Assembly: GCA_017165825.1 (NCBI GenBank)
Contig: CM029374.1
Coordinates: 3,329,209 to 3,393,208 of the forward strand
From: Hepsetus odoe
Lineage: Eukaryota; Chordata; Actinopteri; Characiformes; Hepsetidae
Length of the DNA: 64,000 bases
Reading direction: 5' to 3'
The notes beneath the pieces are model-generated. The model was not told where the DNA came from. It saw only the letters and a list, made by a program, of their open reading frames with translations, and searched no databases. Shown here piece after piece: positions 12,901 to 20,105 of this stretch. The position numbers and the translations under genes were made by a program. How positions within the stretch are numbered: the stretch's first letter is position 1; every line of letters starts with the position of its first letter.

Positions 12901-15900
12901 CCAGCCGAGAGGTCCCTGCCCATTGATGGAGCTCAGATGGGCCTGGACAAAAATGTGTTGTGAAGCTGTGACAACTGCTTACACACGCAGCTGGTTAGCG
13001 CCTTTTAACAGATCCTGGCCTTTTCGCTGGGGGAAGGGCGTGTCGGCCGAGCTGTATCTGTAAAGAGACATAAGGAAAGAGTGGGCGCGTCTTTGAAAGT
13101 CCTCTAAATTAACCGTCCTCCCTTTAAGGCCCAGTTTTAAAAGCAGGGTTTACGCCCGGGTAACGCTGCGCCTGCCGCTCCATGACCTGTCTGCAGATTT
13201 CAGGCTGGTGCATCTCGTACGTGCGTTCAAAAACAAGCCGACGTTCCACATTTTCAACCAGGGCCACGGAGTTCAGCTATGACCTTTTGACCCCTTCGCT
13301 CTGAATAGGGCACACACGAAGCCGAGGGCTGGACGTCTAGGGTTACGCTACTCCGTGCCGGACTGCTGAAAACGTATGGGAACCTACACATGCAGGCTTC
13401 ACCCCGCTTTAATCCAAAGCTTCGTCAAGGAGAGACCCGCTCTTATCTTCACTCTCTTATCAAACGTTCACACTGGAAGCAGCAAGAGCGTCAAAATGTG
13501 CTGACCGTGATGCTGCTGAACACCCTGGACACACGCCAACATAGGTGCAGCGGGACAGTTTGTTCAGAAAAGCTGATCTTGTATAAAGATGCCACAACGC
13601 AAACATGCATGAAGGCTAAAACCTACTTCCAAAGAGAAACGACTGACTGGAGATCAGCACAGACTCCACAGCAGCCCATGTTCTGCTCTACATGAGAAGA
13701 TAATGATGCTGCACTTTCCCTTACAGTGCAGCTCCACCAACACCTCCAGATCCACAACATCGTCCAGTCACACTGAGATAAAACCCGATACACAAGTAAC
13801 TTTCCAGATCAATTCGCATCAGCCAGCACTGGTTTAACTGGAACTAATGCCTTCTTGTGTTTTTATACAAAATATCTGCAGGTCTACTCTTCACCAGCAC
13901 ATCTGGAACACCAAGAGTTTCAGACACGTTGGTCCAAGCTTTGGTTTTTGAGTTTGGTCTCTGCAGGCTAACAGCATGGGAGATAATGGCCATCCCTGCC
14001 ATGCTGCTGATCCCCTCTTTTCCAGTTTCACTGGGACACAATGCTTGATGGAGCTTGAAGTTTACACACTCTTGTAGTACAGAGCAAAGTGCTTCCTCGT
14101 TCTGATCATGAATGATCACCATCATGTGAAAGTACAATTACTGAGTCCCAGTGAAAAACCACAGGCCTTCACTGGTGGAGGATGCGCAGGGTTGGAGGAT
14201 GATCGTCTTTTGATCCAAAGTTGACTTCTTTAGTTGGCTTTCTTTCCTTGTAGCTAACTTCGTTTCTCCTGAACACCAGAGTTGGCTTTGGGGGAGGAAA
14301 TACTGCACCTGCCCTGAACTTTACCCCAAAAGTCATCCAATGAGAACAGAAGACCACCCAACCATTTTTCCTTTGATTCCAAATTTCCCGGAACCATTGA
14401 AAGGAAAACCAATCTCAGTTTTTCATTCTAGGCCTGATGATTCTATGTCTGATTTGCAAAGTGAAAGTGACTATTGGCCATTGCTCAGCACACTGTGAAA
14501 AACAACGAAACCCACACACGCACCCGTGCAACAGTGGGCAGCCATATCCAGCGCCCGGGGAGCAGCGATGGGGACGGGACCTCGCTCGAGTTCAGATCAG
14601 TAGGTTGTTCTGAGGTATCCTTGAGCAAAGTACCATCTCCATCGCTGCTCCCCGGGTGCTGGATACGGCTGCCCACCGCTGCACAGTGTGTGTGGGTTTA
14701 ATAAAGAAGTTCTATTACGTTGTGTTTCACTGTGTTCGTGTTTCACAATCGCAAACAGTCACTTTCACTTTCACATAGCTTTAAAAAAGGGATCATGTTT
14801 CAAATAACCTGAGGGATGTCCCGGATGTTTCCTCTCTCCTCCGAAACGGTACCTGATCCAGGCGGCATTATGGATGCACCTTCTCTCCGAGCTTTGGCAA
14901 AGGCAGAAAAATATTCATTTCAAGATAGTTTTCTCCCTCGCCAGCTCTTTAAATAGAGCATTTGGGTCACGTCAGGTTGCGAAATGTGGGCCATCATGGT
15001 GGTCCTCCACTGGAGCTTCTGCAAATGCCTTCCTCACAACACCAGCCTGCATGGAAGACCCCTGATTGTGGTGAGCCCCAATGTGTGCAGGTCCCGAAAA
15101 TTCAGGTTATATGGAAGAACTAGGACATCTCGTCTATTTAGGTCAAATAGCACATGTTCGAATATAATTCTTCATCACCGAGCTGAAGATTTGTCAAGGT
15201 TAGAGACTAAATCCGGCGTCTCAGAGACGCCGCACGGGACCTTTGGGGAGAAAGCACCCATTCGCTTCCATTAAAACCCCAGTGATGGATACACTGGCGG
15301 TTTTCAGCAGTGAGGACGGGGTGACGATGGTGGAGATCAGGGCTCTCTCACACCCTCACTGTTCCTACTGTCCAGCCACACAGAAGGACCGGTTGTTTCA
15401 GTGGGACAGCTTTGATCACCAGCGGCAGGTTGTCCTCAGAGGGACTGTGTATCAGCCTGTCCAATCAATGGACCCCTACTTTATTTATAAGCCTAATTTT
15501 AGGAAAAATCCATGAAGTTTGACTATAAATGAACTAAAAATAAGCTCAGTTTATATTCTTGCTATTATTAATGAAAATTATTTATAACGTTTAACCAATT
15601 AAAACCTTTCATTAATGAGCAAACTTATTATGCTTCATTTGGGGGATTAATTCCTAATTATTATAGTTATATTTATTCGTTGTTATTATGATCAGTTATT
15701 ATAAGGTTATTACAGATTTTATATCAATAATAATAATAGTTATTATTTATTTTATTATTGATTTTAGGCACAAAATCACTTGTGGTGCTGCCAAAATTTA
15801 AAAAAACTGAAAAGAAAAAAAAGAATTCACAGCCCAATAATTATTATAACACTGCTATTGCAACTGTTATAAATGATAAATTACACATTACACTGAAAAT

Positions 15901-16435
15901 CAGTCCTTTTTAAGAATAAAATAATCAAATAAATCATATAAAAATACTGGGATATGATTAGCATATAATAATAAATAATAATAATAATAATGGCAATTAT
16001 TATTATTACTATTACTATTATGATTATTGTTATTATTATTAACAATAATAATGTATAACAACAAAACAAAATCCAAAGTCACTCATGTTTAATTCAAATA
16101 AAAACACAAAATAAGTGTTAAACATAATAAAACTAAGATAACAAAAAAAGCAAAATAAAAGCACACAGTGCAATAAATAACAACAACAACAATAATAATA
16201 ATAATAATGCAGAAGATGGTAGTAGTATTATTTTACTACAATAACAAAATACTGAGATATTAGTGGATTTAGTGGATTATTAAACATAATTAAAATCCTA
16301 GAATTATAGATTTACATATTTATAATAAGAATCATTATAATATACAGTACATACAATATATCAATATTACTGTTACATTTAGTGTCACAGCCTCGTCAAA
16401 GCATCTGGCCTAAATGTTGAATCCTTACCCTGCTT

Positions 16436-16488
<53 letters not shown>

Positions 16489-16540
16489 CATGAACCGTGA
16501 ATCAACGAGGAGCTACACACGTGCTTTCCTACAGCTATGA

Positions 16541-16576
<36 letters not shown>

Positions 16577-16782
16577 CGGTACATACCGTCCGCCGGCTGC
16601 TGGAAGTTGACGTAGGCGTATCCGAGCGAGCGGCGCGTGATCATGTCTCTGCACACGCGGATGGAGAGCACGGGCCCCGCGGGGCTGAACTTCTCGTAGA
16701 GCAGCGCCTCCGTGATGTCCGCGTGCAGGTCGCCCACGTACAGCGAGGCCATGGGGTAGCTCCCCGCCGCGGCCGCGTTCAT
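3100..16782 (-). CDS. pabpc4: pabpc4: cytoplasmic poly(A)-binding protein 4 (13 coding exons)
   Basis: Cytoplasmic protein that binds mRNA poly(A) tails and promotes translation and mRNA stability through eIF4G and PAM2-containing partners. Joining the 13 exons listed separately gives 1908 nt (635 residues), close to the roughly 636-644 of vertebrate PABPC1/PABPC4. Four RRMs lie at about residues 11-89, 99-175, 191-268 and 294-370; each shows RNP motifs such as KGFGFVCF and RGFGFVSY. A proline/glutamine/glycine-rich linker follows, then the MLLE (PABC) domain at about 540-625 with the KITGMLLEID motif. The N-terminus MNAAAAGSYPMASLYVGDLH matches PABPC4 better than PABPC1, and so does the C-terminal half. 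All junctions keep frame and no defect is seen. A pabpc1 paralogue is the main alternative; I favour pabpc4 on the N-terminus and on lck/tmem54 linkage. Confidence 0.95.
3795..3925 (-). CDS. pabpc4: pabpc4 coding exon 12
   Basis: Core of the MLLE domain ([20 protein letters not shown], then GMLLEIDNSELLHMLE), the surface that binds PAM2 peptides. The acceptor's pyrimidine tract is a pure CT microsatellite. Donor is GTCAAA, a weak match. Confidence 0.95.
3929..3962 (+). repeat. (GA)n microsatellite forming the exon 12 acceptor tract of pabpc4
   Basis: Pure GA on plus, so CU repeats in the transcript running straight into the CAG acceptor of exon 12. Confidence 0.95.
4143..4233 (-). CDS. pabpc4: pabpc4 coding exon 11
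   Basis: AQPAVHVQGQEPLTASMLAA, then APPQEQKQMLG: end of the linker and first helix of the MLLE domain. Phase 0 in, phase 1 out. Confidence 0.94.
4670..4800 (-). CDS. pabpc4: pabpc4 coding exon 10
   Basis: 43 linker codons (TGQPIGPRPNLGVTTPRAMP, then PYKYATTVRNTQPQVVQPIALQQ). PYKYA is a PABPC4-type landmark. Acceptor CACCACAG, donor GTGGGT. Confidence 0.92.
5373..5586 (-). CDS. pabpc4: pabpc4 coding exon 9
   Basis: Linker exon rich in Q, G, P and R (NQLAQMRPNPRWQQQ, then GRGQGGFQGMPNSLRQPGPR). The linker mediates PABP self-association in the family. It ends one base into a glycine codon at donor GTGAGCG. Confidence 0.93.
5875..6144 (-). CDS. pabpc4: pabpc4 coding exon 8
   Basis: 90 codons: rest of RRM4 ([20 protein letters not shown]) and the segment RKEERKAHLTNQYMQRIAGM up to GYFMPAVPQ, the start of the unstructured linker. 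Confidence 0.96.
6248..6364 (-). mobile_element. tRNA-derived SINE (family A), 5' part
   Basis: Minus-oriented fragment in pabpc4 intron 7 with the B-box-like GGACTCGAATC complement and the family core (CTTGCTCAAGGG, CACTGTTCCCC in complement). It lacks the 3' tail. Confidence 0.75.
6560..6655 (-). CDS. pabpc4: pabpc4 coding exon 7
   Basis: 32 codons opening RRM4: [20 protein letters not shown], then EFSPFGSITSAK. This stretch is almost invariant in vertebrate PABPC proteins. Phase 0 on both sides. Confidence 0.96.
7097..7234 (-). CDS. pabpc4: pabpc4 coding exon 6
   Basis: 46 codons covering the end of RRM3 (AVEEMNGTELNGKTVFVGRA) and the basic helix linker to RRM4 (KRKFEQLKQERISRYQ). Phase 0 on both sides. 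Confidence 0.95.
7240..7935. repeat. Degenerate ATCC/CATC-type pyrimidine-rich repeat in pabpc4 intron 5
   Basis: About 700 bases of loosely repeating CATCCATC, TCAGTC and ATTCATC words on the plus strand, much more decayed than a microsatellite. A purer CATC tract of the same kind sits at 6729-6766. The rest of intron 5 to 8146 is unremarkable. Confidence 0.7.
8147..8241 (-). CDS. pabpc4: pabpc4 coding exon 5
   Basis: Second half of RRM3: TLSVKVMTDPSGKSRGFGFV, then SYEKHEDANK. Acceptor CCCCTGCAG, donor GTGACG, ends in phase 0. Confidence 0.94.
8768..8907 (-). CDS. pabpc4: pabpc4 coding exon 4
   Basis: RRM2-RRM3 linker (FVGRFKSRKEREAELGAKA) and the first half of RRM3 (NVYIKNFGEDMDDERLKEIF). 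Phase 2 in, phase 1 out; donor GTAC is a weaker consensus. Confidence 0.94.
8908..10784 (-). other. pabpc4: pabpc4 intron 3
   Basis: 1.9 kb with nothing recognised. Short CA-rich stretch near 10050-10090 only. The small intron 2 (10901-11355) and intron 4 (8242-8767) also show no feature. Confidence 0.6.
10785..10900 (-). CDS. pabpc4: pabpc4 coding exon 3
   Basis: Second half of RRM2 (KGYAFVHFET as RNP1, then AIEKMNGMLLNDRK). The donor is chosen as GTGAGTG two bases after the AAG codon, because only this keeps KVFVGRF in frame with exon 4. Confidence 0.94.
11356..11549 (-). CDS. pabpc4: pabpc4 coding exon 2
   Basis: End of RRM1, the inter-RRM linker (MWSQRDPSLRKSGVGN) and the start of RRM2 (VFIKNLDKSI). 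Acceptor ..TTTGTAG, donor GTACGT, phase 1 in and phase 0 out. Confidence 0.95.
12407..12484 (+). repeat. G-run followed by GA-rich tract
   Basis: Runs of seven and seven or more G bases around one T, then GAGAGAGG-type repeats. Purine-only strand; could form a G-quadruplex or triplex. Confidence 0.8.
14461..14774. mobile_element. Head-to-head palindromic pair of family A SINE 3' halves
   Basis: The left arm (14461-14590) is a minus-oriented SINE 3' half; the right arm (about 14600-14774) is a plus-oriented copy of the same part. Outer ends are complementary (GTGAAAGTGA and TCACTTTCAC). Neither arm keeps the tRNA-like head. Confidence 0.8.
15700..16380. repeat. AT-rich region with AAT/ATT trinucleotide runs
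   Basis: Strongly AT-rich with ATA-ATA-ATA and ATT-ATT-ATT blocks of opposite sense near 15967-16052, so the two could fold on each other, and again at 16170-16207. Confidence 0.75.
16438..16485 (+). repeat. (CA)n microsatellite in pabpc4 intron 1
   Basis: About 24 uninterrupted CA units; the transcript has UG repeats. Confidence 0.95.
16546..16573 (+). repeat. (CA)n microsatellite at pabpc4 exon 1 donor
   Basis: About 14 CA units starting 13 bases downstream of the exon 1 donor in the sense of transcription. Confidence 0.95.
16587..16782 (-). CDS. pabpc4: pabpc4 coding exon 1
   Basis: Encodes residues 1-65, the N-terminus and most of RRM1 (LYVGDLH as RNP2, RSLGYAYVNF as RNP1). The start ATG is the first in frame before RRM1. 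The exon ends one base into a codon at donor GTATGT, which is followed at once by a UG repeat in the transcript. Confidence 0.95.
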
Positions 16783-16812
16783 CCTGCTGCGGATCGGCTC
16801 TGGGCGAGAGAG

Positions 16813-16815
<3 letters not shown>

Positions 16816-16848
<33 letters not shown>
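16816..16848 (+). repeat. (GT)n microsatellite in pabpc4 5' leader
   Basis: About 16 GT units, giving CA repeats in the mRNA leader 34-66 nt upstream of the start codon. Confidence 0.9.
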
Positions 16849-16850
<2 letters not shown>

Positions 16851-17025
16851 AACCGGATAGCCCGGCTCCCGTTCAGCTGCGCGTGGAAACTTTCCCTCCC
16901 GAGAAAGGAGCAAAAAAATAAATAAAATATCAGCCTCTGATAAACACAGAGCTGGCGCTTCTTCCAAAAAAATTTTAATTTTTTAAAAATATCCCCAAAC
17001 AACGAGGTCTGTTTACGGTTTGGTT

Positions 17026-17152
17026 TTAGGAATTTTTTTTTTTTTGGAAAATTATTAATTTTTTTCCCCCGCGAGGTGCTTGTTTTTTATGGTTATTTTG
17101 TAAATTTTGTAATTTTTATAATTTTTTTATAATTTTTTTTTTAAGATAATAA
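17026..17152 (-). promoter_or_regulatory. pabpc4: A-rich leader element, candidate PABP autoregulatory sequence
   Basis: Read on the minus strand this part of the 5' leader is a series of A runs of 4-13 bases broken by T, C or short spacers, placed about 50-170 nt after the inferred start and before the ATG at 16782. PABPC1 mRNA carries a similar A-rich 5'UTR element that PABP binds to repress its own translation. The same role is inferred here. Confidence 0.6.
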
Positions 17153-17186
17153 AGAGGAGTGAGTTACACACTCACGGTTGGGTGGC

Positions 17187-17228
17187 CGGGGAAAGAGAGC
17201 GCGTGGGAAACGCACGAGGGCTTTATAA
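17187..17228 (-). promoter_or_regulatory. pabpc4: pabpc4 core promoter: TATA-like box and TOP-like start
   Basis: On the minus strand a TTATAAAG box (TATA starts at 17227) is followed 28 nt later by C plus an unbroken pyrimidine run, CTCTCTTTCCCC, from 17199 to 17188. Spacing suits a TATA-directed start, and the run is what a 5' terminal oligopyrimidine (TOP) mRNA needs. PABPC mRNAs are known TOP mRNAs under mTOR/LARP1 control; the exact start site here is inferred. Confidence 0.65.
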
Positions 17229-17805
17229 GTGCAGCAGTAGGGTCTCACACACACACACACACGCACACACACGGGAAAAAAAGGAAAAAAGCCGGAGCCA
17301 TGTGCTGTAAAAGGGAGAAGGCACTGCGCATGTGCGGATCTTACAGCACCATCTGGTGGACAGACAGGGGTATGACAGTGGTAATGCAGGGTGTCCCCTT
17401 ATTCCAGGCCTTCTAGGGGTCTGCTTACAGAGACTCCGCATATACCGTGCAAAAGTATTGAAACAGTAAAGCATATTCATTCAGTGTGCCCTGAAGACGT
17501 CTGGGTCAGTGAAAAAAGAGTTTTTTATTTTTATTTACATGTAGATTTTTCAAATTACCCACAACAGGTAAAGTCAGTGACACTGCAAATCAGCAACAAG
17601 TCTGTGATCCATTGACTTCCGCGAACTGTCTTCTGCTTTTTCAGGCTTTTACCCCAAAGTCTTTCAGTTCTTTGTTCTGATGGAGGGTTTCATCCCAAAT
17701 ATATGATCAGATTCATTCATTCATTCAATCAATCATTCATTTTCTGAACCTTTTCCTGATCAAGGCCTCGGGTAAGGCTGAAGCTCATGCGCAGCACCAG
17801 CGATT

Positions 17806-18165
17806 AGATTTTCTTCTTCTTTCGGCTGCTGCCAATTAGAGAGTGGATCATCCTTTTCCATTTCTTCCTGTCCTCTGCATGTTCCTCTCTCACCACGTCC
17901 ATAAACCTCCTCTTTGTCCTTCATCTTCTCCTCTTGACAGCCAGCTCCATCTTCAACATCCTCCTCCTGATATAATCCTCATCTCTCCCCTGGACATGTC
18001 CAAACCAACGCAACCTTGCTTCTCTAACTTTGTCTCCAAAACGTCTAACCTGAGCTGTCCCTCTAATATACTCATTTCTAATCCTGTCCATCCTCGTCAC
18101 ACCCAGCGCAAATCTCAGCATCTTTAACTCTGACACACACAACATAGCATCTTTTGTCTCTGACC
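17806..18165 (-). mobile_element. Non-LTR retrotransposon 3' ORF fragment, copy 2
   Basis: Minus-strand reading LRWFGHVQGRDEDYIRRRML, preceded by VTRMDRIRNEYIRGTAQVRR and followed after a frameshift by FMDVVREEHAEDRKKW. This is the C-terminal tail of a LINE reverse-transcriptase polyprotein; 5'-truncated and broken. Confidence 0.85.
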
Positions 18166-18836
18166 ACCCTGCTTTCTCCCAGTGTTGTTAAACTGGTGTT
18201 TGGTTGTTTGGATATAATGTGTGAAGACACAGAGAGCTGTTTTTTGGGGTAAACCACATCATTTTGACACAAATTGGCCTTGCTGTCCAAACACTTCTAT
18301 GTTAAGACACTGGAAAGCCACTTCAGCTCCACAGAAACGCCCTTATAGAGACCTTTGTCCATCTGTTTGCATGATTCAGCTCTTTTGGTCTGGACCCCCC
18401 CCCCGAAGAGAAATTATTTAGGTGGGCACTTCCGGCTCAGCGGTGACCGTGACATGTTGGAGTGCACGGTGTCGAGTGGAGCTTTGATTTTTTAAACACT
18501 GTCAGTCCTTAGGCCTGTTCGTCCACCCTGCAGTTGTAAATTATTGATCACTCGTCTGATGCTGCAGTTTGTGGTGGTCTTTCTCCACCTAGAAGTGCTT
18601 TTTCCTCACAACACACCACATAGGCAGCTGGTATTTCAACACTGTACGTAGACAACATCAGACTGCAGGTCCATCATAACAAGCATGTTTTCGATTGTAG
18701 TCCTCAAAGCTCAGGGTAAAACCTATGGTACCATAAACATGACCAATAACATGTTCCTACAGTGTCCAACTAGAGTAATATGTATATATTAATATAAGAG
18801 CTTGATTCTTAAATGACATACAGCAGAAAGAAAAAT

Positions 18837-19031
18837 GTGAGTGACCATTGTCTTTGTGAAAGGCAGCACAGCACAAAACAATTCAACCTCTGCATTTCAC
18901 CCATACACATGTGCAGCAGGGGGCAGCCATTGAAAGCATCCAGGGAGCAGTGACAGGATCAGTACCTTGCTCAAGGGTACCTTAGAGCAACCTTCGGATC
19001 TGGGGCAACTCCCTAACCATTAGGCCACCAC
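18837..19031 (-). mobile_element. tRNA-derived SINE (family A)
   Basis: Minus-oriented copy with core GTACCCTTGAGCAAGGTACT and a decayed tRNA-like head ending in TGGTGGCCTAATGGTTAGGG (complement). Confidence 0.85.
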
Positions 19032-19037
19032 ATATTT

Positions 19038-19241
19038 TACATTTACGGCATTTAGCAGACGCTCTTATCCAGAGCGACTTACATGTGCTATTTACAGGGA
19101 CAGTCCCCCTGGAGCAACTCGGGGTTAAGGGTCTTGCTCAGGGACCCAGTGGTGTTAGTGCCAGAGGTGGGATTCGAACCAGGGACCTCTTGATCCAGAG
19201 GTCCGTAGGCAAGTACCCTACCACTAGACCACCACCACCCC
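19038..19241 (-). mobile_element. tRNA-derived SINE (family B), copy 1
   Basis: On the minus strand an A-box-like TGGTCTAGTGGTAGGGTAC and a B-box GGTTCGAATCCC head the element; the 3' end is the common teleost word CTGGATAAGAGCGTCTGC, then TAAATGCCGTAAATG. Abuts the previous SINE. Confidence 0.88.
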
Positions 19242-19269
19242 CAGAAACATATATCCACCCCCTAGCAGC

Positions 19270-19390
19270 CTAATGGTTTGGGACTAGGCTCAAAGATCAG
19301 GTGGCCATGGACTCAAATTCTGGACCAGTAGGTTGCCCTGAGGCATCCTTTGGTAAGGTGCAGTCCCAATCACTGCTCCCCAGTACTGAC
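19270..19390 (+). mobile_element. tRNA-derived SINE (family A), partial
   Basis: Plus-oriented piece from a decayed A-box region through CCAGTAGGTTGCCCTGAGGC to ATCACTGCTCCCCAG. Confidence 0.7.
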
Positions 19391-20040
19391 CGACCACAAG
19401 TAATAGAATAGACCGTTTTACTATCATGGATATGAGAGAGGTAGTTGCATGTGATGGGTCGATGGCACCTCACATTAACTGTTTGTCCTGAGAAGAGTTC
19501 CAGGGGCACTGGAGGCTGTCCCAGTGCTCATGGGGTGAAAGGCAGGCCAACATCCTGGACAGCTAACCAGTGCTTTACTGGGTAGACACACCCACCTGAC
19601 AACAAGAAATTATCAAGCTTGCCAAGAGAGTTCAGGCTGTGTTGAATGGTCTTACCACAGATTGACCACTTGTATAATTCTGCCCAATTTTTAACAGTCT
19701 GCTTTTAATCACCATTGTCTCACTTGCCAATTAAAAGTAAACCACACGATGGCTACAGTGATCCAACATGCAGTAAAAATTTACTGCAAGCCGTCTTTAT
19801 AATTCTGACCAGCTTTAAAGTGAAGTCTTCTGCACAGGACAGTGTGACGATATACATGATTTCAAGTGAACATCGCCCAGGAGGTGAAGCCAAAGATAAG
19901 TAGCCAAGGAGAAAAACTAGTCCTTTTGAGGGGAAACGTGACAACAGGTCTCCTCCAGATTAGAGCCCTATCAAGCATGGATTAAGCAACTGTTTTAATC
20001 AAACTTCACAAAAACCTCCACCCATCAGGTTGTCCTCACT

Positions 20041-20046
20041 TTTATT
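20041..20046 (-). terminator. Poly(A) signal of the ZP gene
   Basis: AATAAA on the minus strand 41 bases after the stop codon, giving a short 3'UTR. Confidence 0.7.
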
Positions 20047-20086
20047 TAGACATGATATGCAGTTTTACAGGAATCCTTCAGACAGA

Positions 20087-20105
20087 TCACTGCTTCTTCA
20101 GTTGC
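20087..20105 (-). CDS. ZP gene coding exon 7 (19-base coding part)
   Basis: Completes an arginine codon and adds QLKKQ then TGA. Acceptor TTTCTCTCCCTCAG is strong. Confidence 0.7.

Larger units (their letters stand above)
11550..16586 (-). other. pabpc4: pabpc4 intron 1
   Basis: 5.0 kb. Holds a CA/TG repeat next to exon 1, an AT-rich stretch with AAT/ATT runs (about 15700-16380), an inverted SINE pair (14461-14774) and a G-run/GA tract (12407-12484). Otherwise I see no coding or RNA feature; 12490-14450 looks single-copy and unremarkable. Confidence 0.7.
17229..20040. other. Spacer between pabpc4 promoter and the 3' end of the ZP gene
   Basis: Begins with a CA tract (17245-17271) just upstream of the pabpc4 TATA box, then a LINE tail, SINEs of two families and low-complexity sequence. 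The pieces 17290-17800, 18170-18830 and 19400-20040 show nothing I can name. Confidence 0.6.
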
